A DNA stretch of 64,000 nucleotides. Origin: Lysobacteraceae bacterium P. Lineage in GTDB: Bacteria; Pseudomonadota; Gammaproteobacteria; Xanthomonadales; Xanthomonadaceae. The notes beneath the pieces were generated by a model. The model searched no databases, was not told the DNA's origin, and saw nothing but the letters and a program-made list of their open reading frames with translations. Where the stretch lies: assembly GCA_005503055.1 (NCBI GenBank), contig SCOX01000007.1, forward strand, positions 62,001 through 126,000, in the 5' to 3' direction. This document shows, one piece after another, positions 38,905 to 47,790 of this stretch (its first letter is position 1; every line of letters begins with the position of its first letter). The position numbers were made by a program, and so were the translations under genes.

Positions 38905-38987
38905 CGTAGCCCGGGTAAGCGAAGCGCACCCGGGGTGATGCGTGTCTGGAATGGCTCCCCGGGTGCGGCCTTCGGCCTACCCGGGCT
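38905..38987. repeat. CCCGGGTAAGC dispersed inverted repeat
   Basis: An 83-bp copy between cheA and cheW, with left arm CCCGGGTAAGCGAAGC and right arm GGCCTACCCGGGCT. The start of cheW lies about 20 bp beyond it. Confidence 0.85.
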
Positions 38988-38990
38988 GAT

Positions 38991-40955
38991 TCACGCGGCC
39001 TGCGGCATGCGCTGCGCCTGCAGCAGGCCGCCGACGTCGACGATCAGCGCGACGCGACCGTCGCCCAGGATCGTTGCGCCGGAAATGCCCTGCACGCGCC
39101 GGTAGTTGGCTTCGATGTTCTTCACCACGACCTGCTGCTGGCCGAGGAGTTCGTCGACTTCCAGGGCCAGGCGCTGTCCGTCGGCCTCGACCACGACCGC
39201 GATCGGCGCGCCCACGCGCGCGGTGCCGGACAGGCCGTATTGCGTTGCCAGGTCGAACAGCGGCAGGTAGTCCTCGCGCACGCGCAACACGCGCGCTTCG
39301 CCGGCGATGGTGCGCACGTCGCCGTCGGCCGGCTGCAGCGATTCGATGACCGAGTTCAGCGGCAGGATGAAGACTTCGCCGCCGACCGCGACGTTCATGC
39401 CGTCCAGGATCGCCAGCGTCAGCGGCAGGCGGATCGACACGGTCGTGCCGGCGCACTTCTTCGAGCGGATCTCGACCTGGCCGCCGAGCGCGGCGATGTT
39501 CTTCTTGACCACGTCCATGCCGACGCCGCGACCGGACAGGTCGGTGAGCTGCTCGGCGGTGGAGAAGCCCGGATGGAACACCAGGTCCCACACCTGCGCG
39601 TCGGTCGGGTTGTCGCCGATGGGCAGGTTGCGTTCGGCGGCCTTGCGCAGGATGCGTTCGCGGTCCAGGCCGCGGCCGTCGTCGCTGATCTCGATGACGA
39701 TGTGGCCGCCCTGGTGCTGCGCGTTGAGCGTGATGGTGCCGGTCTCGTCCTTGCCGGACGCGCGGCGTTCGGCCGGCAGTTCCAGGCCATGGTCGATCGC
39801 GTTGCGCACCAGGTGCACGAGCGGATCGACGATCTTCTCGATCACGCCCTTGTCCAGTTCGGTCGCTTCGCCACTGGTGCGCAGGCGCACCTTCTTGTCC
39901 AGGCGCGCGGCGAGGTCGCGGACCATGCGCGGGAAGCGGCTGAAGGCGAACTCCACCGGCAGCATGCGCACGCCCATCACCGCTTCCTGGAGGTCGCGGG
40001 TATTGCGGTCGAGCAGTTCCAGGCCCGACAGCAGCATCTCGTTGGCGACCGGGTCCAGCTGCGTGGAGCGCTGGCGCAGCATCGCCTGGGTGATGACCAG
40101 TTCGCCGACCAGGTTGATCAGCGCGTCGACCTTGTTCACCGCGACGCGGATCGAGGTGTCGCCAGAGTCGTTGCCGCCGGCCTTGCGCGTTTCCAGCGCA
40201 ATGACGTTGCCTTCGGCTGCCGAATCGATCGGTGCCGGCGGCGGTGCGACGGCGGACGTCGCCGGAATCCCTTCGATCGCCAGCTCGCACTGGTCTTCGA
40301 CCCACGCGAAGGCATCGTCGATCGCGCTGCGCGGGACGCTGCCCGGCAGCATGAGGTCCCACGCCAGGTAGGCCTCGAACGGATCGAGGCTGGAGAAGTC
40401 CGGCAGCGTGTTGTCCAGGCAGGTGACGCCCAGTTCGCCATGGCTCGACAGCTCGCGCAGGATGCGCAGCGGGTCGTTGCCGCTGAGGAACATCGACGGC
40501 GCCGGCTTGAAGCCGATGCGCCATTCGGCGATCTCGGGTTCCTTGTCGGCGGCCTTCGTCGATGCAACGACTTCGCGCCCCATCATCTTCGCCAGGCCGT
40601 CGTGCGCGCGCTTGAGGCCCGCCGCGTCGATCGGGTCGCCGTGCTCGGCGGCGGCCAGCAGGCCGCGCAGCGAATCGCCGGCGACCAGCAGCGCGCCGAT
40701 CGCGCCGGCGTCGAGCTGGCGGCGGCCGCTGCGGGCTTCGTCCAGCAGCGTTTCCAGCTGGTGGGTCAGTTCGCTGATCGCGGTGAAGCCGAAGGTCGCC
40801 GCGCCTCCCTTGATCGAATGCGCGGCGCGGAAGACGACGTTGATGGTCTCGCCGTCGGCCGCCCCCGATTCCATCGCGAGCAGGCCCGCTTCCATGGCAT
40901 CGAGGTTTTCGCGGCTTTCCTCGAAGAACGCGGCGTGGAAGCGGGTGATGTCCAT
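38991..40955 (-). CDS. cheA: Chemotaxis histidine kinase CheA (first)
   Basis: A 654-residue kinase. The Hpt domain carries the phosphorylated His46 (RAAHSIKGG). A P2-like CheY-binding domain (about residues 145-235, WRIGFKP.. FEAYLAWDL) follows. The dimerisation (P3), ATPase (LVRNAIDHGLE, DDGRGLD, GRGVGMDVV) and CheW-like (P5) domains are complete. Its neighbours cheY, cheW and a STAS gene form one operon. It differs clearly from the second CheA at 45894-47633, which has no such P2 domain, so the two probably serve different arrays or outputs. Confidence 0.94.
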   Translation of the reverse strand: MDITRFHAAFFEESRENLDAMEAGLLAMESGAADGETINVVFRAAHSIKGGAATFGFTAISELTHQLETLLDEARSGRRQLDAGAIGALLVAGDSLRGLLAAAEHGDPIDAAGLKRAHDGLAKMMGREVVASTKAADKEPEIAEWRIGFKPAPSMFLSGNDPLRILRELSSHGELGVTCLDNTLPDFSSLDPFEAYLAWDLMLPGSVPRSAIDDAFAWVEDQCELAIEGIPATSAVAPPPAPIDSAAEGNVIALETRKAGGNDSGDTSIRVAVNKVDALINLVGELVITQAMLRQRSTQLDPVANEMLLSGLELLDRNTRDLQEAVMGVRMLPVEFAFSRFPRMVRDLAARLDKKVRLRTSGEATELDKGVIEKIVDPLVHLVRNAIDHGLELPAERRASGKDETGTITLNAQHQGGHIVIEISDDGRGLDRERILRKAAERNLPIGDNPTDAQVWDLVFHPGFSTAEQLTDLSGRGVGMDVVKKNIAALGGQVEIRSKKCAGTTVSIRLPLTLAILDGMNVAVGGEVFILPLNSVIESLQPADGDVRTIAGEARVLRVREDYLPLFDLATQYGLSGTARVGAPIAVVVEADGQRLALEVDELLGQQQVVVKNIEANYRRVQGISGATILGDGRVALIVDVGGLLQAQRMPQAA

Positions 40956-40995
40956 CGTGGCGGCTCTGCCTTCAGTGCGCTGATGTTGGGTGCGA

Positions 40996-41361
40996 TTAGC
41001 CCAGGACCTTGCGGACCGTGGCGAGCAGCTGTTCGGGGTCGAACGGCTTGACCAGCCAACCGGTCGCGCCGGCGGCCTTGCCTTCGGCCTTCTTGTCGCC
41101 GCCGGATTCGGTGGTGAGCATCAGCAGCGGCGTGAAGCGGTAGTCCGGCAGCTGGCGCAGCTGGCGGATCAGCTCGATGCCGTCCATGCGCGGCATGTTC
41201 ACGTCGGTCACCACCGCGTCGAAGCGCTGGGTGCGGGCGACATCGAGCGCGGCCTGGCCGTCTTCGGCCTCGCGCACGTTGAAGCCGCCGCCGGTCAGGG
41301 CAAAGGCGACCATCTGCCGCATGGAGGTGGAGTCGTCGACGATCAGCAGGTTCTTGGACAT
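40996..41361 (-). CDS. CheY-like response regulator (first)
   Basis: A 121-residue stand-alone receiver with Asp9/Asp10, phospho-acceptor Asp53 (VVTDVNMPRMDG), Thr in LMLTTES and Lys in LVKPFD. It lies 40 bp upstream of the first cheA and should be its phosphorylation partner. It differs from the flagellar CheY at 48417 and may act as a phosphate sink or on another output. Confidence 0.92.
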   Translation of the reverse strand: MSKNLLIVDDSTSMRQMVAFALTGGGFNVREAEDGQAALDVARTQRFDAVVTDVNMPRMDGIELIRQLRQLPDYRFTPLLMLTTESGGDKKAEGKAAGATGWLVKPFDPEQLLATVRKVLG

Positions 41362-41412
41362 CGTGGCCGGCTTCTGGTTGTTGTTCGGATGGATGGGAGG
41401 TGCGGGGTAGCG

Positions 41413-41697
41413 TTATGCGGCCGACGCGGTGTCGACGCCCAGGCTCTTGGCGAGCGCGAGCTGGCGCGCGGCATCGGCCAGCACCTTGGAGGCGCCGGTG
41501 ACGACGGTGGCGTGGCCGAGCGCGGCGCGTTCGCGCACGAAGGCATGCAGCATCTGCAAGCCGGCCGTGTGCACGCGTTCGACGGCATCGCCGGCAAGCG
41601 ACAGCGGTTCGGCGTCGTCCAGGTGCGGGCGCAGCGTGGCCTGCAGGTCGGCGACGTATTCGATACCGAGGTCGGAGGGAAGCGGCAATGCGTTCAT
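41413..41697 (-). CDS. STAS-domain protein
   Basis: A 94-residue single STAS domain (DLGIEYVADLQATLRP, LAGDAVERVHTAGLQML, HAFVRERAALGH). In place of the usual Asp-Ser-x-Gly of anti-anti-sigma factors it has His-Thr-Ala-Gly, so a phosphorylatable Thr may substitute for Ser. Similar small STAS proteins occur at the head of chemotaxis operons, with unclear roles. It starts at 41697; upstream the frame is open into a repeat. Confidence 0.78.
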   Translation of the reverse strand: MNALPLPSDLGIEYVADLQATLRPHLDDAEPLSLAGDAVERVHTAGLQMLHAFVRERAALGHATVVTGASKVLADAARQLALAKSLGVDTASAA

Positions 41698-41750
41698 GGC
41701 GATCGGGTGGCCGTGGTCATTCGAAGTGGATAACGGCGCGGTTGGGGAGG

Positions 41751-41838
41751 ACTTGAGCGACCCTCTGCGACGCGCTTCGCTCACCCTCTTCCGCCCTTCG
41801 GGCACCTTCTCCCTCGAGGGGAGAAGGAAGAGCAAAGA
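41751..41838. repeat. CCTCTCCC-type dispersed repeat
   Basis: ACCCTCTTCCGCCCTTCGGG, CACCTTCTCCCTCGAGGGGA and the purine-rich mirror GAAGGAAG. It lies between the ParP-like gene and the STAS gene, directly next to a CCCGGGTAAGC copy. Confidence 0.65.
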
Positions 41839-41868
41839 TGGGCCACCGCGTGCACGGAGAGGACAGCG

Positions 41869-41953
41869 CGTAGCCCGGGTAAGCGCAGCGCACCCGGGGT
41901 AACGTGTCCGGAGCCGCTGCCCCGGGTGCGGCCCTTGGCCTTACCTGGGCTAC
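41869..41953. repeat. CCCGGGTAAGC dispersed inverted repeat
   Basis: An 85-bp copy with arms CCCGGGTAAGCGCAGC and GGCCTTACCTGGGCTAC, ending 8 bp before the stop codon of the ParP-like gene. Confidence 0.85.
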
Positions 41954-41961
41954 AGGAGCGC

Positions 41962-43047
41962 TCACCCAAAAAGGGCATTCGCATCCAGCAGCACCGTCGG
42001 CTTGGCCACCACGCGCGCCACGCCCACGATTGCCCGCGACGGCGAGGCCATCAGCGGCGGTTCGATGCGGTCCGGTCCCAGCGTCACCACGTCGTCCACC
42101 GCCGAGACCAGGGCGCCGATGAGTTCGTTGTCGCGTTCCACCACGACGATGCGCGCGCGTTCGTCGGCCTCGACGCGGCCCGTGCCCAGCCACAGGCCCA
42201 GGTCGAAGACCGGGACGATGCGGCCGCGCAGGTTCATCGCGCCCAGCACCGACGGCGCCGCGCCGCGCATGGCGACGATGGGCACGGTGCGGCCGACTTC
42301 CTGCACGCGCAGCAGTTCGACGGCGTAGCTGTCGTCGCCCACGGCGACGCGCAGCCAGCGGTGGGTGGTGGTCACCGACGGCCGCAGCGCGGGCGGAGTG
42401 ACCTCGACCGGACGCAGGCCGGAGCGTTGCGCCGGGGTTTCGACGGGACGCATCGGCGCCACGCGCGAAGGCGGCGCCTCGAGGTGCGGTGCGGGTGCGA
42501 ATTGCGCGGCGAGGAGCGGGTCGGACTCGAGTTCGGCGAGCAGGCCGGCGGGAATCCCGTGCGTTGCAGCGGCGGACGGCGCGTTCGCGGACGGCGCCTG
42601 TCCGGCGAACAGCGGGTCGTCGTCCAACTCGGCCAGCAGGTCGAACGGAACGGCGGCGGCCTGCACGGATGCGGGCGCGGGCGCCTGCCCGGCGAACAGC
42701 GGATCGGAATCGAGTTCGTCCAGCAGGCCGGCGGGGATCGCGGCCGGCGGCGCCGCTTCGATCGCGACGGCAGGCGCCCGCGCGGTGTGCACCAGGCCGG
42801 TCAACAGCGGGTCGGCTTCGAGTTCGGCCAGCAGTGCCGCCGGGATTTCGACGCTCGTCGTATCGGGCGCAACCGCCTCGACGACCGCCGCCTCGACGGC
42901 CGCTGCCTCGACGGCCATCGCCACCGCTTCGATCGACGGCACCGCGCTCATGGGCGCGTTCGCCGCGGCGGGCGCGGGCGGCGCCACCGCATCGACGGTG
43001 AGGTCGAGCAGTTCGTCGAGGTAGGCGTCGATGGCGGGGTGAGTCAT
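41962..43047 (-). CDS. parP: CheW-domain protein, probable ParP
   Basis: A 361-residue protein. The C-terminal CheW-like domain (about residues 230-360, WLRVAVGDDSYAVELL, MNLRGRIVPVFDLG) follows a 220-residue Ala/Pro-rich segment. That segment contains four copies of the motif IPxxLLxELxxDPLFAG at residues 68-84, 104-120, 133-149 and 165-181. Its place right behind the ParA-like gene matches parC-parP in Vibrio and Pseudomonas, where ParP holds chemotaxis arrays at the pole through its CheW-like domain. The repeated motif is not a recognised domain; multivalent docking on ParC or another polar protein is my inference. The start Met-Thr-His-Pro at 43047 precedes a conserved-looking YLDELLDL helix. 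Confidence 0.8.
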   Translation of the reverse strand: MTHPAIDAYLDELLDLTVDAVAPPAPAAANAPMSAVPSIEAVAMAVEAAAVEAAVVEAVAPDTTSVEIPAALLAELEADPLLTGLVHTARAPAVAIEAAPPAAIPAGLLDELDSDPLFAGQAPAPASVQAAAVPFDLLAELDDDPLFAGQAPSANAPSAAATHGIPAGLLAELESDPLLAAQFAPAPHLEAPPSRVAPMRPVETPAQRSGLRPVEVTPPALRPSVTTTHRWLRVAVGDDSYAVELLRVQEVGRTVPIVAMRGAAPSVLGAMNLRGRIVPVFDLGLWLGTGRVEADERARIVVVERDNELIGALVSAVDDVVTLGPDRIEPPLMASPSRAIVGVARVVAKPTVLLDANALFG

Positions 43048-43090
43048 GTCGGATGTTCCAGCGGAGATGACGAAACCTTTCCTGCAAGCT

Positions 43091-43870
43091 TCACGCCGCT
43101 TCCTTGCGCGCATCGCCCGACGCTTCGGTCTCCAGCAGCCACTTCAGCGCGCGCCGGTACATGTCGACGCCGCGGCCGTCGGGCGGGTCGGCCTTCACCA
43201 GCGACGCCGCATCGCGCAGGCGCGTGTCCATCGGCACGGCGTGCGGCCAGACGCGGTCGCCGTAGCGATCCTGCAGCTCGTACAGACTCTGCACGCCGGT
43301 GCGCGTGCGCCGGTCGAACAGCGTCGGCAGCACGTGGCGCGGCAGCGGGCGGCGGCGCGAACGTTCGACCATCTCGGCCGTGCGCAGCATGTCGGCCAGG
43401 CCGTGCAGGGCGAGCGGATCGGTCTGCGTCGGCACGATCAGACGGTCGGCCGCGGCCAGCGCGTTGACCATCAGCAGGCCCAGCGTGGGCGGGCAGTCCA
43501 TCAGCACGTAGTCGTAGACATCGCGCACCGTGTGCAGCGCACGGCCGAGCGCCAGGCCCAGGCCGGGCTGCGTGGCGCCACGCCGTTCCAGCGTGGCCAG
43601 CGCCGGTTGCGCGGCGACCAGTTGCAGGTCGGGGATGTGCGTGTAGCGGGCCAGTTCGAGCAGGCCCGAGGCGCTGCCGTTGAACAGGTCGTGGGTGCCG
43701 GACGGCGGCGGATCGGCGGGGACTTCGAAGGCGCGCGTCAGCGACGCGTGCGGATCGAGGTCGAGCAGCAACACGCGGTTTCCCGCCGTTGCGAGCCCGC
43801 GTGCGAGGCACAGCGACGTCGTCGTCTTGCCGACGCCACCTTTCTGGTTGGCGATTGCCCAGGCGCGCAT
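43091..43870 (-). CDS. parC: ParA-like ATPase, probable ParC
   Basis: A 259-residue ParA/MinD-type ATPase with the deviant Walker A NQKGGVGKTT (residues 8-17), Walker A' LLDLDPHASLT and Walker B DYVLMDCPPTLG. In flagellated gammaproteobacteria the ParA protein in this position, after motCD and before the CheW-like ParP, places chemotaxis arrays at the cell pole. It overlaps motD by one base (TGATG), so translation is coupled. Chromosome segregation ParA is excluded by context: no parB follows. Confidence 0.85.
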   Translation of the reverse strand: MRAWAIANQKGGVGKTTTSLCLARGLATAGNRVLLLDLDPHASLTRAFEVPADPPPSGTHDLFNGSASGLLELARYTHIPDLQLVAAQPALATLERRGATQPGLGLALGRALHTVRDVYDYVLMDCPPTLGLLMVNALAAADRLIVPTQTDPLALHGLADMLRTAEMVERSRRRPLPRHVLPTLFDRRTRTGVQSLYELQDRYGDRVWPHAVPMDTRLRDAASLVKADPPDGRGVDMYRRALKWLLETEASGDARKEAA

Positions 43871-44970
43871 CAGCCCGCTCCCGGTGAGGTGGAGGAATGT
43901 TTGGTCGCAGCGGCGCGTGCGGCGCCGGCGGCGGCTCGATCGGTTTCCGCGGCGATGCCGTCGTTGCCGGCAGCGTGCGCACGAGCGGCGGCGGTCGCCG
44001 CGCCCGGCGACGGCGTCGTCGGATACAGGTCGGCGTCCACGCTCGGCGCGGCCGGCGTTGCGGCCTCGTCCTGCATGGCGATCGTCGGCGGCGTGCGGTC
44101 TTCCAGCGCGTCCGGTCCCTGCGGGCTGGCGAGGATCACCAGCAGCACGCGGCGGTTCGCGTTGCGGCCCTGCGGCGTGGCGTTGTCGGCGACCGGCTGG
44201 AACTCGCCGTAGCCGACCACCGCCAGGCGACTGGGCGAAATGCCGTCGCGCGCCATCACGTGGACGATGCTGGCCGCGCGCGCGGACGACAGTTCCCAGT
44301 TGGACGGGAACTGCGACGTCGCGATCGGCACGTTGTCGGTGTAACCCTCCACGCGCAGCGCGTTGGGCTCCTCGCGCAGCACCCCGGCGATGCGGCGCAC
44401 GGTGTCGACGGCCTGTGGGTTCGGTACGGCGACGCCGCTGGCGAAGAGGATGTCGCTCTGGATCTCGACTTCCAGGAAGTTGTAGCTGCGGCGCACCGTG
44501 ACCAGCTTCTGCTTCACCAGTTCCGACAGCGCCTCCTGGATGCGTCGACCGATGGAATGCAGCTGCTCGCCCTGCGAGCGCGATTCCTCCAGCGCGACCT
44601 GCTGCGCCGCCCCGCCGGACTTGCCGCCGAAGGTCGGCATGTCCAGCACCTGGCGCATGCGCGGCGCGGCGATCGGCGTGGACGAGGACGGGCCCGACTT
44701 GGAACCAGGTGTCACCAGCGATGGCCGGTCGAAGGCCGAGCCGCGCTGCTGGTGCATGCCCAGCTGGATCGGCGTGACCGTTCGCGGCGGTCCGCCGAAC
44801 GCCGAGGAGAGCGCGTCGGCGAGCACGCGGTACTTGCCCTCGTTGATCGAGGAGATCGCGTACATCACCACGAAGAACGCCAGCAGCAGCGTGATCAGAT
44901 CGCCATACGGGATCGCCCACGCTTCGTGGTTCATGTGCTCCTCGTGATGTTGCCTGCGGCGACCGGCCAT
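43870..44970 (-). CDS. motD: Flagellar motor stator protein MotD
   Basis: A 366-residue MotB-family stator. After an Arg/His-rich N-terminus there is one transmembrane helix starting YGDLITLLLAF, where Asp24 is the proton-binding residue. A plug/linker and an OmpA-like peptidoglycan-binding domain follow (VEGYTDNVPI, NWELSSARA, GRNANRRVLLV). About 80 Ala/Thr/Pro-rich residues extend the C-terminus beyond the usual end. It pairs with MotC encoded 16 bp upstream. The start at 44970 matches the arginine-rich start of Pseudomonas MotD. Confidence 0.92.
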   Translation of the reverse strand: MAGRRRQHHEEHMNHEAWAIPYGDLITLLLAFFVVMYAISSINEGKYRVLADALSSAFGGPPRTVTPIQLGMHQQRGSAFDRPSLVTPGSKSGPSSSTPIAAPRMRQVLDMPTFGGKSGGAAQQVALEESRSQGEQLHSIGRRIQEALSELVKQKLVTVRRSYNFLEVEIQSDILFASGVAVPNPQAVDTVRRIAGVLREEPNALRVEGYTDNVPIATSQFPSNWELSSARAASIVHVMARDGISPSRLAVVGYGEFQPVADNATPQGRNANRRVLLVILASPQGPDALEDRTPPTIAMQDEAATPAAPSVDADLYPTTPSPGAATAAARAHAAGNDGIAAETDRAAAGAARAAATKHSSTSPGAG

Positions 44971-44986
44971 GAGTGCGAGGGCCCCG

Positions 44987-45727
44987 TCAGACCACGAAGC
45001 CGTTGAGGCGTGCTTCGATGTTGCGCGGGTTCTCGCCCTGCGCGATCGCGATCAGGCCTTCGATGATCATTTCGCGCTCGTCGGCCTGCTGGTTGATCAG
45101 GCCCTTCAGCTTGGCCGCCATCGGCAGCAGCATCAGGTTCGCCAGGCCGATGCCGTAGATCGTCGCGGTGAACGCGGCAGCGATGCCGTGGCCGAGCTTG
45201 CTCGGGTCGGCGAGGTTCTTCATCACCGCCATCAGGCCCAGCACGGCGCCGATGATGCCCAGGGTCGGCGAATAGATGCCGGCCCCTTCGAACACCTTCG
45301 CCGCGGCCAGGTCGCGCTGCGATTGGCCGTGCAGTTCGATCTCCAGCATCTGCCGGATCGAGTCGGGCTCCACGCCGTCGACGACCATTTGCAGGCCCTT
45401 GCGCACAAACGGATCCTCCTGCGCCTGCACTTCGTTCTCCAGGCCCAGCAGGCCCTGACGGCGGGCGACGGTCGACCACTCCACGATGCGCGCGATCATC
45501 GCCGGCCGGTCCTGCGCGGGCGGATTGAACACCCAGCGCACGATCGTCAGCGCACGCTTGAACGTCGCCATCGGCGTCTGCACGAGGATGGCCGCGATGG
45601 TGCCCAGGATCACGATGACGAACGCCGCCGGCGACCACAGGCCGGACAGGCCCGCGCCCTTGAGGATGCTGCCGCCGATCAGGGCGACCAGCGCAAGTAC
45701 GACACCGATGAGGCTGAGTCTGTCCAT
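44987..45727 (-). CDS. motC: Flagellar motor stator protein MotC
   Basis: A 246-residue MotA-family protein with four transmembrane helices (about 4-22, 30-50, 145-170 and 178-200) and the large cytoplasmic loop. The conserved PTLGIIGAVLGLMAVM segment of the third helix is present, with charged residues in the loop that face FliG. With MotD it forms a proton-driven stator. The gene is followed directly by motD. Confidence 0.93.
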   Translation of the reverse strand: MDRLSLIGVVLALVALIGGSILKGAGLSGLWSPAAFVIVILGTIAAILVQTPMATFKRALTIVRWVFNPPAQDRPAMIARIVEWSTVARRQGLLGLENEVQAQEDPFVRKGLQMVVDGVEPDSIRQMLEIELHGQSQRDLAAAKVFEGAGIYSPTLGIIGAVLGLMAVMKNLADPSKLGHGIAAAFTATIYGIGLANLMLLPMAAKLKGLINQQADEREMIIEGLIAIAQGENPRNIEARLNGFVV

Positions 45728-45788
45728 GGAGGTGACGTCGGAATCCAGTGAGCCGAGACGAGTGGGAGAGCGACTTCAGCGGGAGGTC

Positions 45789-45868
45789 CGTAGCCCGGGT
45801 AAGCGAAGCGCACCCGGGCAACCCCCGCGTCACGCAGGTCCCGGGTGCGCTTCGCATACCCGGACTAC
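45789..45868. repeat. CCCGGGTAAGC dispersed inverted repeat
   Basis: An 80-bp copy between the second cheA and motC: CCCGGGTAAGCGAAGC with mirrored GCTTCGCATACCCGGACTACG. Confidence 0.85.
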
Positions 45869-45893
45869 GCACTACTTGAGCCCTTCGTTGTTC

Positions 45894-47633
45894 TTAACGG
45901 TCCCTCGGCGCGCTACTTGAGCCGCGCAGTCCGGTCCTGAGCACTGCGTCCACATCCAGGATCAGCGCCATGCGGCCGTCGCCGACCAGGCTGGCCCCGG
46001 CGTAGCCGGCCAGGCCGCGCAGGGTGCGGGGCAGGGCTTTGATGACCACTTCCTCGCGGCCGCGCACGCGGTCCACCGTCAGGCAGAAGCGTTGCTCGCC
46101 CGATTGCAGTACTACGCAGGTCGTGGCCGCGCCCGGTTCGGGCGCAAGGCCCAGCCAGCTGCGAAGCTCGATCAGCGGCAGCGGTTGGTCGCGCAGGTCG
46201 AGCATGCTCTGGCCGTCCACCCACAGCGCTTCCACGCGTTCGTGCGCGAGCACTTCGACCACGCGCACCAGCGGCAGCGCATAGACATCGCCTTCAAGCT
46301 CCACCAGCAGCGTGGGCAGGATCGCCAGCGTCAGCGGCACGCGGATCACGAAGCGCGAACCGCGGCCGACTTCGGAGTGGATCTGCACCTGGCCCGACAG
46401 TTCGCGGATCTTGGACTGCACCACGTCCATGCCGACGCCGCGCCCGGACAGGTCGCTGACCTCGCTGCGCGTGGAGAAGCCGGCCATGAAGATCAGGTTG
46501 AGGCATTCGTCCGACGACAACCGCGCGGCGGCGTCGATGTCGATCAGGCCCTTGTTGATCGCGCTGCGGCGGATCTTTTCCGGGTCGATGCCGGCGCCGT
46601 CGTCGCTCACCTCGATCGAAACGTGGTCGCCTTCCTGTTGCGCGGAAAGGCGCACGCGTCCCTGTTCGTTCTTGCCGGCGGCGCGACGCGCGGCCGGCGT
46701 TTCGATGCCGTGATCGATCGCGTTGCGCACCAGGTGCACCAGCGGATCGGCGAGAGCTTCGACGAGGTTGCGGTCCAGTTCGGTCTCGGCGCCGACGATG
46801 TCGAGCTCGACGGATTTGGAAACCTGCCGCGCGACATCGCGCGCGAGCTTGGGAAAACGCGCGAACACGCGGCCCACCGGCTGCATGCGCACCGTCATCA
46901 CCGAAGACTGCAGGCGCGAGGTGGCGACGTCGAGCGCGGTGACGGCGCGGTCGAGATCCTCGTCGCGCAGGCGCGGGCGGATGGTCTTGAGGCGGTTGCG
47001 CGCGAGCACGAGTTCGCCGACGAGGTCGACCATCGCGTCGAGGCGGCGCACGTCGACGCGGACCGTCGGGTCGTCGGCCTTGGCGGTCTGCGCGTTGGCC
47101 GCAGGCGCGGCGCGGGGCTTCTTCGGTGCTGTGGGCGCGGGCGAGGCGGCGGGCACGCCCGAACCCTGCAGCGTATCCAGCAGCGCTTCGAATTCGTCGT
47201 CGTCGATGTCGCCGTTCGCCGGCGCGGCGCCCGCGCCGGTGACGGACTTGCCGGCGGCGCCGTCGCGCAGCGACTTGAGCAACGCCGGCGGTGCGTGTTC
47301 GGGTTCCTCGCCGGCGGACACCGCATCGAGCATTTCCACCAGCAGGTCCAGAGACTGCTGCGTGTCGTCGAACGCCGCCGCGTCCATCGGCACCGTGCCG
47401 TCGCGCGCGACGTTGAGGCGGTCCTCCACCGCGTGGCAGATGTGAACCATCGGCACGAAATCGAGGAAGCCCGCGCCGCCCTTGATGGTGTGGAAGCCGC
47501 GAAAAACCGTGTTGAGGCAGTTGCGATCGGTCGGCGCGTGTTCCAGCGCGACCATCTGCTCGCCGAGCTGGTCGAGGATTTCGCGCGCTTCGATCAGGAA
47601 ATCGGCGGCGATGTCGTCGGCGATGGCGCTCAT
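45894..47633 (-). CDS. cheA: Chemotaxis histidine kinase CheA (second, flagellar type)
   Basis: A 579-residue kinase. His48 in RGFHTIKGGAGF is the Hpt site. A 60-residue Ala/Pro-rich linker with an acidic motif DDDEFEALLDTLQG (about residue 147) replaces a folded P2 domain. P3, ATPase (LVRNAIDHGIE, DDGAGIDP, GRGVGMDVV) and CheW-like domains follow. The order cheY-cheZ-cheA-motC-motD is that of the polar flagellar (F6-type) chemotaxis system of Pseudomonas and Vibrio. It lies 157 bp after cheZ across a repeat. Confidence 0.94.
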   Translation of the reverse strand: MSAIADDIAADFLIEAREILDQLGEQMVALEHAPTDRNCLNTVFRGFHTIKGGAGFLDFVPMVHICHAVEDRLNVARDGTVPMDAAAFDDTQQSLDLLVEMLDAVSAGEEPEHAPPALLKSLRDGAAGKSVTGAGAAPANGDIDDDEFEALLDTLQGSGVPAASPAPTAPKKPRAAPAANAQTAKADDPTVRVDVRRLDAMVDLVGELVLARNRLKTIRPRLRDEDLDRAVTALDVATSRLQSSVMTVRMQPVGRVFARFPKLARDVARQVSKSVELDIVGAETELDRNLVEALADPLVHLVRNAIDHGIETPAARRAAGKNEQGRVRLSAQQEGDHVSIEVSDDGAGIDPEKIRRSAINKGLIDIDAAARLSSDECLNLIFMAGFSTRSEVSDLSGRGVGMDVVQSKIRELSGQVQIHSEVGRGSRFVIRVPLTLAILPTLLVELEGDVYALPLVRVVEVLAHERVEALWVDGQSMLDLRDQPLPLIELRSWLGLAPEPGAATTCVVLQSGEQRFCLTVDRVRGREEVVIKALPRTLRGLAGYAGASLVGDGRMALILDVDAVLRTGLRGSSSAPRDR

Positions 47634-47680
47634 GCGGACCCCGCAATGAAACCGTCATGCCCGCGGAAGCGGGTACCCGG

Positions 47681-47761
47681 CGTAGCCCGGGTAAGCGAAG
47701 CGCACCCGGGGCCGAGCGTGGCGGCACCCCGGGTGCGGGCTGTGGCCTTGACCGGGCTACG
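47681..47761. repeat. CCCGGGTAAGC dispersed inverted repeat
   Basis: An 81-bp copy between cheZ and the second cheA, next to a short GTCATGCCCGCGGAAGCGGG palindrome at 47655-47674. Confidence 0.83.
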
Positions 47762-47790
47762 GTTCGGCATGAACGTCGAGCAGAACATCA

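Noticed and set aside
43091-43870. Chromosome-partition ParA
   Set aside because: No parB or parS-like sites; coupled to motD and followed by a CheW-like gene, the polar chemotaxis context.
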